Below the pieces are notes generated by a model that was not told where the DNA came from, made no database searches, and saw only the letters and a list, made by a program, of their open reading frames with translations. Both the position numbers and the translations under genes were made by a program. Positions 54,725 to 64,000 of a stretch of DNA of 64,000 nucleotides are shown here, piece by piece (position 1 is the stretch's first letter; every line of letters starts with the position of its first letter). Where the stretch lies: contig CP154954.1 in NCBI GenBank assembly GCA_039621445.1, positions 13,014,716-13,078,715 of the forward strand, in the 5' to 3' direction. This DNA is from Euglena gracilis. Its lineage: Eukaryota > Euglenida > Euglenophyceae > Euglenales.

Positions 54725-55020
54725 ACCAGTGATATATTATATACATATACATATATATTATACATATATATTATTGAATATATTATTATACATAGATATA
54801 TATATATTATTGAATATATATTATATGATATATATTATACATATATATATATATATTATTGAAGTGATACCAGTGATATGTTATATACATATACATATAC
54901 ATCTATATATATACATATTATATACAAATATATGTGTATATTCATATTTTTATATACATATACATATACATATATATACATATTATATACATATGTGTGT
55001 GTATGTATATGTGTGTATGT
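54725..55020. repeat. TATACATATA microsatellite
   Basis: Long AT-alternating tract beginning exactly where copy B homology ends. A near repeat of GAAGTGATACCAGTGATAT occurs at 54,716 and 54,862. Confidence 0.9.
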
Positions 55021-55079
55021 GTATTAAGAAATATGTTCCCGGAACTGCTGACCCCGTATTTCCTCTTTTTAGGGGGGAG

Positions 55080-55380
55080 CCGGCATTTAGTGAGCGTTGG
55101 TTTTGCCCAGGGGCGGCGGGTCAGCCGGTCAGACCACCCCCTCCCTTCAAGGGGGCCCCCCGCCCCGGGCCCGACTGCCCCGGCCTCCTCCCCGCCCCGC
55201 CCGCCGCGGCCCCCGCCCGCCCGTCGCATCTCCCGGCCGCCGCCGCCGCCGCCGCGCTGCCCTTCGCGGCACTCCTCGCGGCCGGCGACCGCGACCCCCG
55301 CCGCACGTCCCGCGCCCTACGGCTGTCCTCCGCTGCCCAGGCTGCCCCCGTCGGAGAGTCTTCTGGGCGGGGGGGGGGGC
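55080..55380. other. CpG-rich island with Ala/Pro-rich frames
   Basis: Composition jumps to very GC-rich after a TTTTTAG acceptor-like site (55,071). All three plus frames and one minus frame are open and rich in Ala, Pro and Arg, so the coding frame, if any, cannot be chosen. Confidence 0.35.
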
Positions 55381-55589
55381 GACACAAATTTTTGTGTGGG
55401 TTTGCATTTTTTGGGATTTGCACACTTTTGTGTCTACCGTGTTGTTGTGTGTTGTTTTCGGAGGGTTCATGTTGTGTCCCCCTGGTGTTCTTATGCATGT
55501 ATGGATGGATGGATGTATATGTATATATGTGTATCTGTTTTACACACACACCCTCTTTCACACATATGCATTAATGCATACCCGGGGCT

Positions 55590-55740
55590 GCCGGAGCCCC
55601 CTGCGGCCGACTCCCGGGCCATGCTGGCGGCCCTCCAGGCCGCCACCGGCAACCCACCAGCGCCTCCCCTCCCCTCCCCGGCCCCTGCGAAGCGCTTTGT
55701 CCATGACCCGTACTCTTTTGCTGGTTCCCAGGCATCGCCG
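55590..55740 (+). other. Possible exon with KRFVHDPYSF
   Basis: Frame contains EPPAADSRAMLAALQAATGN, then PAKRFVHDPYSFAGSQ. A frame at 35,745-35,785 contains LFVHDPYSF at the corresponding place before copy B. The shared octapeptide with silent differences suggests related coding sequence flanking each unit. Confidence 0.35.
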
Positions 55741-55794
55741 CCGGGGGGGGTCAACCGCCAAAATGATTGTGAAATCAGAAAGTCCATGTTTTGG

Positions 55795-55890
55795 ATTATG
55801 TATATATTTTTATTTTTATATACATATACATATATATACATATTATATACAAATATATGTGTATGTATGTGTATATATATGTATGTGTGT
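55795..55890. repeat. TATACATATA microsatellite
   Basis: Similar to 54,890-55,020, including TATACAAATATATGTGTATG. Confidence 0.9.
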
Positions 55891-56212
55891 GTATTCGTAC
55901 TCAGAAATATGTTCCGGCTTTTTCTGGAAAAATGAAATTTGGAAAATATTTCCTAAATGTGCAGCCCTTTGTAGAAGATTGCGGAGAGCACAAAATGGCG
56001 CAACCAACCCGTTTCCACTCTCCAACTCACTCTGGGCATGGACAAGACATCATGTCAGACAAAAATCATCATCCGCCATACTTCTTCCCCGTCTATCATA
56101 AAATACGCCGGTGGCAACACCCAATCCTTGCGAGTATTTTAGTCTTTTTCCATAATTACAGGCCATAGCATTGCTTCGTGTGAGCACAATCCCCACCTAG
56201 GCCTGAATGCAG

Positions 56213-56388
56213 TTTTTTGGGGGCTATTTCGCCCGGGTGGGGGGTCGAACAACAATGTCCCCAAGTGCCAATTCTGTCGGGTGGCCAGTGTGTGTGAGCC
56301 GCCTCCCGCGGAGGGAGGGTCCGTCGGGATTGTGTGCCAAGGAGGCTGCCCCGGGAACCGCATCAACGGCCCATACGAGGTGGAGTGA
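56213..56388 (+). CDS. Candidate Cys-rich exon
   Basis: After the acceptor-like AATGCAG (56,206-56,212) the frame reads FWGLFRPGGGSNNNVPKCQF, CRVASVCEPPPAEGGSVGIV, CQGGCPGNRINGPYEVE and stops at 56,386; GAG|GTGGAG just before could instead be a donor. The cysteines are arranged C-x2-C-x5-C, then C-x3-C. It has no start codon in frame, so it would be an internal or terminal exon. The composition differs from the overlapping Pro/Arg-rich frames. Not recognised as a known zinc-binding family. Confidence 0.45.
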
Positions 56389-56399
56389 GAGGGCCGCCC

Positions 56400-57950
56400 C
56401 CCACCCCCCACCCCCGCCCCTCCCCCCACCTCGCCGCCCAAATCTGCCGCCTCGTGTGTGTGCCCTGGCGCTGCACGTGCCCCGCGGTCGGGCCTAGACA
56501 GCGGGCCCGAAGCCGGGCGGGCCACGCAACCGCGACGCTGCACGTTTATCAAAAAACTGCGCCGAGGGCTGGCCTGGGGGGACGCGGTGGGGCAGGGCCA
56601 ACCCGGGGAAAAGTGTCAGTGTTGAAAGTGTCACATGGGAAGCCCTTCGGCGTTGGGATAATTGCCCAGAAAACGGGTGGGGCTTCGACATCCCCTGACC
56701 CCGTGTGGCGTTTTACTTGCGGACAGACCTGGCCCATCCCTTGGTTGTTTTTTTTGTGGCCCAAATTGGCCATTTGGTCTGCTTTTGGCCGACCGGTCAA
56801 CTGTCCTCTTCCCTCTGTCCCCGCCGACCTGTTTATGAAAAATTTTCAATTTCCCCTGTACCCAGTGATTTGTCCGGGGACAATTTCCCCAGGGGGGGAT
56901 AGGATTGACACCTACGTCAGCAGTAATTCTGTTTTATTTGACTATTGGGTTTTGTTATTTAATTTATTTCTTCATTATCGCTCTCCTAAGGAGAATTGCG
57001 GATTCCTGGTGCTGAATCGTTGTTCTCCAACGATGTTTCATTTGTCTAAGTCGAAAGATTTGAGGCCCAAAATAGCCAAAATAAGACACAAACAAGGACT
57101 TTGTACGGTTTGAAAACGTACACAATTGAACTTTTTCCCACTTGATGTGCTGACTAATGTCGGACCAGCTGCAATCACCCCCCCAGGAGATTTCAAATTT
57201 TAATCAGATGTCTGATAAGAGAGCCCACTGGTCCAAGTAGCAATTTGTCTTTGCTCCACCAGGAGCATGTTTTCTGGATCTGGTCATTTTATTCGGAAGC
57301 AAAAACAATTTTCAAAAACACAGCGATGAGAGTTATTTTTATGAAGCGTCGTGTCACACACCAAAGTAAACAAAGCCTCACACACACAAAATGGACAGCC
57401 CTCCAGTCAAGCGCCTGCCTGCCAGTCCCAACCTTATGATGGTCTGTGTTGCCCTCCGCCTTCACAGTGTTCTGGACACACAGCGGCCGTTTGCCTGAAT
57501 CCGCAGGGAGAGTTTGTGTGTGTCAGGATTGGGGGGGGGGTAAGGGTTGTCGACAGGTGAAAAATGACAGTATCTTTTAAGTTTTAGGAATCCCACCACC
57601 CTCCCTTATCCTAGACACACCTTGTCGTTAACACCACATCTTTGAATGGTTTTTTGAAGAAAAGAAAAACGTCAAAATCTCGAAATTGAAATTATTTGGT
57701 TGTTTTCAGTATTGATTTGATTTTGTTTGAGATTTTCAAAATTTTTGATTTCTTTTCATTTGTCTCCCAAGGATAACCCCCCCCCCCGGTTGATCAGTTT
57801 AGGGTCCCGGACTTATCCGACCCAGGCAGGGGGTGTCAACGACATGGTATGTCTACAGGATGGCACTGGCAATGGACAGCAATGGGAAAAAACCCATTTT
57901 CATATGATTTTGGCTTTTGTTTGGAGCAAGCCCCTTAAGAGAAAAGCATC
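56400..57950. other. Stretch with no supported gene
   Basis: GC-rich to 56,640, then ordinary. A plus frame from 56,334 to 57,113 is open for 259 codons but begins in C-rich low complexity. Its later part (PLYPVICPGTISPGGDRIDT near 56,850) is protein-like but unsupported. Confidence 0.3.
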
Positions 57951-57953
57951 TGT

Positions 57954-58826
57954 GTGCCTCCTCCCAGCCCGTCAAGGCACAACGCCCATGATTTAATGGG
58001 ATTCCTCAAAATGGCATCACAAACACACCAGTACAGGAGGAAAAAACTATTTGAGCTTTCCAAGGCGGTGGTGGCATGTCCGGGGTTGTCGTCAAAGCCG
58101 GAGGGAACTCCACCGGGTGGGGGGGGGTCCAGCCAGCCAACGTCTTTTCATCCAGCGTCAGCTTCTCTTACCCCGTCCCTCCCCAATGATGAGTTTCAAT
58201 TCCTGTTCAGCCGCCCTACGGGCGGTTCAACCGGAACAGATTTTGTGCAGGATGGACCAGAAATGGGTGGGAATGGGAAACATTTCCCCTCCTCTGGTGT
58301 TTGCAGTCCCCCCCCCCGGGACCACGAACACCAAAGGAGGGGAGGGCAGCACTCCCACCGTTTAGGGGGTTTGTCCCCGATCCACACCACCAGCGCAAAG
58401 GGAGAACCCTTCCGCCCAGCAAGCCCCGGAGGAGAAAGTTGGCCAACAGCAACGGCCGGGATTCGGCCACACTCCCTCCCACCGCCTTACTCTCGGCGCA
58501 CGACCCGGGCGAGGCGCCCCCCCCCCCCTGCGTCCCCGGCCCAGCCAGACCCCGCCGCCACAGACGTGCGCGGCGGCTCGCAGGCATGCTGTTGCTGGCC
58601 AATGGCCGGATTGGGGACTGCGTCTCTCACGTTTGGTGATGGGACAACAAAAGCCACCGCAGCACCTTTCCTCCTGCCAGTAGCTCCCGTAGGAACCCCA
58701 AATGGGCTTTCATCCGTGAAAATAAAATTCAGACAGCCCAGAACAGCTGGGATTGGGTTTTTTTATCGGTCCAAAGCGCTAAAGTTTTTGCAGGTGGGAA
58801 AAAATGACAAAAAATGGTGTTTTTGA
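57954..58826 (+). CDS. 290-codon open reading frame, function unknown
   Basis: The longest frame in the window that does not rely on a microsatellite. It begins MPPPSPSRHNAHDLMGFLKM and includes TDFVQDGPEMGGNGKHFPSS, a disordered Pro/Arg/Ala middle (PPPPASPAQPDPAATDVRGG) and a C-terminus with GLGTASLTFGDGTTKATAAP, SVKIKFRQPRTAGIGFFYRS and KALKFLQVGKNDKKWCF. Such length by chance is unlikely here. The C-run at 58,520 could however join unrelated frames, and two overlapping frames are also open in 58,200-58,640. No domain recognised; no copy elsewhere. Confidence 0.45.
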   Translation: MPPPSPSRHNAHDLMGFLKMASQTHQYRRKKLFELSKAVVACPGLSSKPEGTPPGGGGSSQPTSFHPASASLTPSLPNDEFQFLFSRPTGGSTGTDFVQDGPEMGGNGKHFPSSGVCSPPPRDHEHQRRGGQHSHRLGGLSPIHTTSAKGEPFRPASPGGESWPTATAGIRPHSLPPPYSRRTTRARRPPPPASPAQPDPAATDVRGGSQACCCWPMAGLGTASLTFGDGTTKATAAPFLLPVAPVGTPNGLSSVKIKFRQPRTAGIGFFYRSKALKFLQVGKNDKKWCF

Positions 58827-58829
58827 GAG

Positions 58830-59425
58830 TCTTTTTTTCTTGTTTTTGATATTGTTTTTTGGTCTAAGTTTTCACGTAAAAAATACCAAATCTGAACCCT
58901 TTTTTTTTCCCGGTTCGCTGAAAGAAATTTTCCCTGCACGAAGTTGTGATGGGTCTGGCGGGTCCGACTCCCATCCAAAACTTCCCGTTAACCCCGAGGT
59001 CCTGCTTTGGTGTTGCATTGCTGCCATTCCCCACAGTGAGACTTTCTTCACCAAGTGGAAGAATGAGGCTCCCCGCTGACACGCAGCACCGGCGTGGGGG
59101 CAAGGTTCCCACCCCTGCATCCCTGACCTGCCCATTTTCTAACGGGCCTTCCCAGCTGCCCTTCCAGCATGCGGTGTGCACTGTGACCCTAGTGAGTTGT
59201 CGTTTTCACTGGGCGATCCCCGCCTCTCTGTAATCTGATTTTGTGACTTCTCTGTATGAGGGCAGGAGGCGGAAAAATGGAAAGGAAAAATGCACACGAT
59301 TGGGGAGTTCTTTAGGTATCATTGGTCAATACCCAAAACCCTAACAGTTTCTTGGGAACTCCCCACAACCCCAAGTCTTCGCTTCTCCTTTCAGTGGGCC
59401 CAGGCTGGCCCCTGTGGCGGTTTCT
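58830..59425. other. Stretch with no supported gene
   Basis: Ordinary sequence with short frames on both strands. It ends at CCTGTGGTGATATATA, which recurs at 59,910 and, inverted, at 60,233. Confidence 0.35.
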
Positions 59426-59439
59426 ATACTCCTGTGGTG

Positions 59440-59449
59440 ATATATATAT

Positions 59450-59510
<61 letters not shown>

Positions 59511-59596
59511 TGGTGATATATATATACATATACATATACATATACATATATATACATATACATACATGTACATATACATATGTACATGTATATGTG

Positions 59597-59665
<69 letters not shown>

Positions 59666-59817
59666 ATATATATACATATATATATGTATATAGATATGTA
59701 TATATATATGGATATGTATATGCATATGTATATGTATATGCATATGTATATGTATATATATGTATGTATATATACATATACATAGACATATACATATACA
59801 TACATATATATTATATA
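59440..59817. repeat. (TA)n and TATATG microsatellite
   Basis: Nearly pure TA, then GTATAT and CATATA units. Produces long spurious frames on both strands. Confidence 0.95.
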
Positions 59818-59864
59818 TATGGCAAGACTAACTCAAGACTATATATATACATATATATACATAC

Positions 59865-59897
<33 letters not shown>

Positions 59898-60203
59898 AAT
59901 ACATTCTATACCCCTGTGGTGATACCTATTGGTATATATATATATATATTATATATATATATATATATGGCAGGGGGGTCCAGTAGTTATACCTGGGAGG
60001 CCGAAATCCCCGGTAGGTACAACGACCGGAGGGAGGGCCAGGGAGTTAGTCTTGCCATATATATAATACATATATTTATATGTATATGTATATGTATATG
60101 TAAATGTAGATGTATAGGTATAGGTATATGTATATGTATGTATAGGTATAGGTATATGTATATGTATATGTATATATAACATATACATATATATATATTA
60201 TAT

Positions 60204-60234
<31 letters not shown>

Positions 60235-60304
60235 CACCACAGGGGTATATATATATGTATATATATATGTATATATATACATAATCTTGAGTTAGTCTTG
60301 CCAT
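59818..60304. mobile_element. Inverted-repeat element U3, nested copies
   Basis: Left TATGGCAAGACTAACTCAAG (59,818) and right TCTTGAGTTAGTCTTGCCAT (ending 60,303) are inverted copies. Within it a smaller unit with TATGGCAGGGGGGTCCAG at 59,966 and GTTAGTCTTGCCATATA at 60,045 has its own ends. CCTGTGGTGATA and its inverse lie inside. Ends resemble those at 7,020 and 60,421. It is embedded in TA repeats, so the target site is ambiguous. Confidence 0.65.
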
Positions 60305-60420
60305 ATATAATATATATATATATATGTATATGTATATGTCTATGTATATGTATATATATGTATGTAAGTTGGTTGCAATGACCTTTCACCCCACCGGGTT
60401 ATTTGGGGGTGTTATCATAC

Positions 60421-61164
60421 ATATGGCAAGTGGGCAGGTTAATACCCCCGGGGGGGTATTAACTGATTAAACTTCCTACCCGCCCCCCCCCCCCGGGGCA
60501 ATTGACGCCCCCGGGCAATTGTCTCTCCCCTCTGTGCCGGCCAATTTGTCACCCCGGGAAATTGTCACCCCCCTCCGTGCGGCCTGGTTTGTCGGGGGGG
60601 GGGGGCGGGTACTGGTTTGGGCACGGGTACCCTGGGGTTTTTGAAGGGCGCAGGGTTGAGGACCCGCCGGCCTGGGTTCGGCCGCGCGCGCGACGTTCAT
60701 CCTCTCTTCGCAAGTGGCATAACATTATCATTATGCACCTTAAATGCATAATGAACAGTTTTTGGGGGCATTGTTGATGCGTTGTTTTATTGTTTGGGCA
60801 TTCTTGAATTTTTTTGTTCCCGGCTCGACCCCCAGTTGATTCCAGGTTCCACCTGTGGGACCCCTGTGGGGGGGGATGGGAGAGTCAGCCAGCAGCCTTT
60901 TTCCAGCCTCTGAGCTGGACCTCCGGGGTTTTTTAAGCAATGCCCTGCATGCTGTTGGATACATCCAGTCATCTTTTGGCCGTTTTTTTTTTGTGATTGC
61001 CACCGTTTGCCGTGCTTTTTTGAATGTTCCCTAACATAGGAACCCAGGCCAAACAGTCCTCTCCCTAAACCTGCACCTTTCACTGACTCCAGGGTACCCG
61101 TGTCTACCCCGCGTTGGGAAGTTTAATCCCCCCCGGGGGGTATTAAACTTCCCACTTGCCTTAA
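60421..61164. mobile_element. Inverted-repeat element U2
   Basis: Left ATATGGCAAGTGGGCAGGTT followed by an AATACCCCC/GGGGGTATT hairpin. Right GTATTAAACTTCCCACTTGC (end near 61,160) is preceded by a similar GTTTAATCCCC/GGGGTATTAAAC hairpin. Length about 740 bp. It carries a nested piece of the T family (60,483-60,600) and, at 60,850-60,955, a remnant with GTCAGCCAGCAGCC and TTTTTTAAGCAATGCCCTG of the X type. The GGCAAGTG end is the same as in the palindrome at 7,020. Confidence 0.7.
60483..60600. mobile_element. Truncated T-family copy
   Basis: GGGCAATTGACGCCCCCGGG, then GTGCCGGCCAATTTGTCACC and GGGAAATTGTCACCCCCCTC, match 38,665-38,760 closely. Confidence 0.65.
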
Positions 61165-61315
61165 ATATATAAACATATATTACGTTATATGTATTATACA
61201 TAGACATATATATTATTTGTGGGTGTGTGCATACAATGATATGGTTTGTATGTATATAATCACACACATATATTGTATCATATATCAATGATAATTATGT
61301 GGTAATATTACCATA

Positions 61316-61560
61316 GTGATTTCTCAGTCATCGATATTCCGCGGAACTGGCGCTCCGCGGGCCGAAGATCAACTACCCTGTCCCAGGCGTTGCCCCCGGC
61401 CGGTTGCCCCCTCCCGTTGCGTGAGGGGCATTCCAGTCCATCGTCCATCGCTGCGCCCACTGGTGCCGCCTTTGGCGACGTCCAGGCCCTGGCAAGCCCC
61501 GGCAACAAGAGGAACTTCACACACCCAGGGGCGATGAATCAATCCAAAATCAGCTTGTAC
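61316..61560 (+). other. Possible exon, Ala/Pro-rich
   Basis: After TTTCTCAG (61,320-61,327) one frame reads VIDIPRNWRSAGRRSTTLSQ, SSIAAPTGAAFGDVQALASP and GNKRNFTHPGA. Another overlapping frame is also open. No family and no second copy, so support is weak. Confidence 0.3.
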
Positions 61561-61713
61561 TCCGTAATTCGCGGTCTTATTTACGCTGTCACTGAAGATA
61601 GTATCGCACCAGTCAATATTGTCGTTCTTGTTGTCGCACGGTATAATATGTATGATTCTGCCTCTTTATGTGTATTTCCAAAGTACATATAACCCCCCGT
61701 ATTTTATTGCTTT

Positions 61714-61950
61714 TCAGCCAACATGACCCATACCGTCAAGATGACTGGTCGTCAAACTGCGCCCGCCGTCCCGCAGCCTGCCACCGTGTGAGCCAGCAGC
61801 TTCCACAACCCCTCCCTCACCCCCATTAAAGTGTCCACGCTGTAGGCCCATTCCCATTGCCCCGCTTCGGATGTGGCTGTCTGTCAGCCTATGCTCAAAC
61901 CCAGCTGCCACAGTGGTGTTCAGCCTCGGGGCCCTGACTGAGGAACACAA
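61714..61950 (-). pseudogene. Gene fragment with an internal frameshift
   Basis: On minus, VRAPRLNTTVAAGFEHRLTD, SHIRSG reads well, then the better continuation lies one frame over: EAGQWEWAYSVDTLMGVREG, LWKLLAHTVAGCGTAGAV and stop. Both halves are protein-like and abut at about 61,870. This pattern, a gene copy with a single shift, is the same as at 27,300-27,690. Confidence 0.4.
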
Positions 61951-62060
61951 CAGTCCCCCTGGTACAAGGACAATATCTGGTGGAACAGGTGGTGGAACGT
62001 CCCTGAACCTGTCAGCTGTGGAAGGAGGTCTGTAGTTGGTGGCAAGTTGTCCACACTGCC

Positions 62061-62210
62061 CCCCTTGTTAAGTTTTCTGTGACACCCGCTTTTCGGCGCC
62101 GAAGGTGCCGAAAATTTTTTTTGAAAAAGTGGGTGCCCCCCCAGGGGGTGGGTGGGTGGGTGGGAGGGGACCCCGCCTCCCGCCCCCCAGTCTTAAATAA
62201 TCCCCAAGGG
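62061..62210. mobile_element. Element related to Z1
   Basis: Contains the palindrome GGCGCCGAAGGTGCC, GTGGGTGCCCCCCCAGGGGG and the right end GTCTTAAATAATCCCCAAGG. A possible left end CCCCTTGTTAAGTTTTC is at 62,061. A target duplication was not found. Confidence 0.5.
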
Positions 62211-62449
62211 ATGCATTGTGCCTCATTTTTGGACTAAAAATTTGGGGTCCTAGAGGGCACTTTAAATTTGAAATTGTGAGGATAAATCCTGGAAGTGCCA
62301 TTTCTTTTGATCTTTCAGGGGTGAAAAATTAGTTTTTTTGCAGGCTCAAATTGCAATTTTGTGTTGTGTTTAAGATTTACAAAGTATCTCTCACCCAAGG
62401 ATGCGCGAAATTCCAGTAATGCCGCATTCTCTAAGTGGGGTTTGTGTTA

Positions 62450-62660
62450 AATTTTGAAGTTGCACAAGTGGTTGGTGTGCGCAAATGTGCAAACCGACCA
62501 GACAAATCATCTGTGCTATGTTTGCAAACAAATTATTTCCAGTTATTCCCGTTTTCACAACATTCAAATCTCAGCCGGCACATACGGCCGGTTTACACAC
62601 GTGTGCACAAATGGACCATTTGCGCAAATGCACACACCAACTGCCAATTTTCTCATGGTG
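62450..62660. repeat. GCGCAAATGTGC-type motifs
   Basis: GTGTGCGCAAATGTGCAAAC (62,476) and CATTTGCGCAAATGCACACA (62,618) belong to the motif class clustered at 47.6-48.9 kb. Confidence 0.5.
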
Positions 62661-62789
62661 GCATGTGAGTCCAAGGATGGAAAAACTCCAGAAAGTGACA
62701 CCCCTCCTCTGTTGGGCCCAATTTGACCAGGTCCAAATACATGGGCGGGGCGGGTAGCACAATTTTTGTATCTGGAATATTCAGCAACG

Positions 62790-63021
62790 GACCCAAAAAG
62801 TGGACTTGGTGGATGCATATTTTGAAGCCTTGAAGCCTCCCCCCGTGGTTCAGACACAAAATGCCACTAATTTAATCATCCTGATAAAAAATCACCCTCT
62901 CCCCCGGGGCCTTGGTTCCGCCCTGCCGGTGGTCAACGGCCCAGTCCTCGTCTGGTGTGGGTCCTGCTCATATCTACCCATACACTGGGCTGCATGCTGT
63001 CTGCCAAATGAACCGACATGA
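62790..63021 (+). other. Open frame, weak candidate exon
   Basis: Frame reads VDLVDAYFEALKPPPVVQTQ, NATNLIILIKNHPLPRGLGS, ALPVVNGPVLVWCGSCSYLP and stops at 63,019. It is protein-like, without splice signals, copies or a recognised domain. Confidence 0.3.
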
Positions 63022-63489
63022 CCAACGACAGGGCGGGAAAACTATTGTTAGATATTTTGGTTTTTGAAATATTTTAAAGATTGGCGACCTGTGAGGGGAG
63101 GGAGGGGTTGCCCCCCCCCCCCCCACCGACCTGTGTCTGGGGGTGGTTGGGTGGTTGGGTGCCGAACCTCCTCCCCTACTTTTTAATTTGGGTAGGTCTG
63201 CCCCTTGGCTGAGGGGGTCTCAGGCCTATTTGAATGGATGAAAGGCGGGATTTTTTGAAGTTTGGAACCCTGGTGGGTTGGGTGTGTCTGCTGGACTCCC
63301 TCCCCTCCCTTCCAAGGGCCAGTCCCTCTGGCAGAGGAGGGTTTTAGTCATTTTTGGTCTATTTTTTAACCATAAAATTGGCCCCGCAAAAAAAAGTGGG
63401 TCCCCGGACTCCGCCCCGTCGGTGGGGAGGTAGCTGCAGAGGTAGCCCCTGCGTTGTTGGGGGGGACCACCCCTTAAAACAAAATTCCA

Positions 63490-63660
63490 CATGGGGGGCC
63501 TTAACTCTGATCCGCGCAGCCTGGTGGGCCGCGACGCAAAGCCTGGCGGGTCACGTTGAAGCCCTGAAGGAGCGTCGCCTCCGCTACAGTCATCTCCTCT
63601 CCCTTTGCACTGGCACCGCCTTGCGCCGACCCACGATACCCCCCCCTCCCTTGCCCACCG
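63490..63660 (+). other. Open frame, weak candidate exon
   Basis: Contains LIRAAWWAATQSLAGHVEAL, KERRLRYSHLLSLCTGTALR in a GC-rich patch preceded by CGCGCAG. Overlapping minus frames exist. Unsupported otherwise. Confidence 0.3.
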
Positions 63661-64000
63661 ACAACCCCCGGTCGGGGGTTGCAGGTCAAGGGGTGGTTAT
63701 GATCACCCCCCTCTGGTCATTGTTGTAGTAACCGAGTCATTGACAAGGAGGGGGGAACGGGTACCGTACAACAACCTACCAGGGCATACCCAAACAAACA
63801 AAACATTCCAAACATGTCCGACGGGGTCGGAGATGTGGGTTCTCGATCCGAATGCAGGGAGGGAGGGGAGGTTTTCCACAGCTTTTATGCCAGTCGGACG
63901 TGGCAGTCTTTTAAGATGGCCCATTTTTTTGGCTTTGTATCCATTCATCCAGCCTTTACGGTCCCCCCAAACCGACCAATTTGATGCAGATATTCATCCC

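Noticed and set aside
59310-59900. Overlapping Tyr/Ile/Met-rich frames on both strands
   Set aside because: Produced by TATATG microsatellites.

Overview
This window is repeat-dense eukaryotic nuclear DNA, most likely from a protist or alga with a large genome. I could not assign a species. The signs are: no long intact genes; short candidate exons bounded by T-rich tract plus AG acceptors and GT donors; long (TA)n, (CA)n and mixed microsatellites; a short TTAGGG tract; and many small non-autonomous DNA transposons. A basic reading frame with a SEAKNPGPP motif at 35 kb recalls non-LTR retroelement proteins of dinoflagellates, but this is only a weak hint of lineage.

Layout. Positions 1-25,780 (copy A) and 36,030-54,720 (copy B) are two old copies of one long unit in direct orientation. 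They share more than twenty collinear blocks, in the same order, and are separated by copy-specific insertions. Copy A also contains an internal tandem duplication (about 5.2-10.0 kb, and again 10.1-14.3 kb). Between the copies, 25.8-36.0 kb holds GC-richer sequence with several candidate exons and gene relics on both strands. After copy B, 54.7-64 kb holds microsatellites, more transposons and GC-rich candidate exons.

Coding content is sparse and mostly decayed. The best cases are: an exon at 36,280-36,442 whose frame is conserved in copy A except for one extra base; an exon shared, in opposite orientation, at 22.8 kb and 52.5 kb; a leucine-rich-repeat exon on the minus strand at 48.0 kb; a Cys-rich exon at 56.2 kb; and a 290-codon frame at 58 kb. 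No complete gene could be assembled and no operon-like organisation applies.

Mobile DNA dominates. Comparing A with B gives several filled and empty sites. At least five elements (17.6, 27.8, 40.2, 47.1 and 51.1 kb) have CAGG-type ends and perfect 8-bp target duplications, as in hAT transposons. A 2-kb element at 50.1-52.1 kb has the same kind of ends. Other families have 5-6 bp duplications (3.9, 38.4 and 41-42.7 kb) or sit within TA microsatellites (7.0, 59.8 and 60.4 kb). Almost all carry abutting runs of C then G, and many carry a GGCGCGAAGCGCC-type palindrome. Small inversions between the paralogous copies are the most unusual feature of the window.
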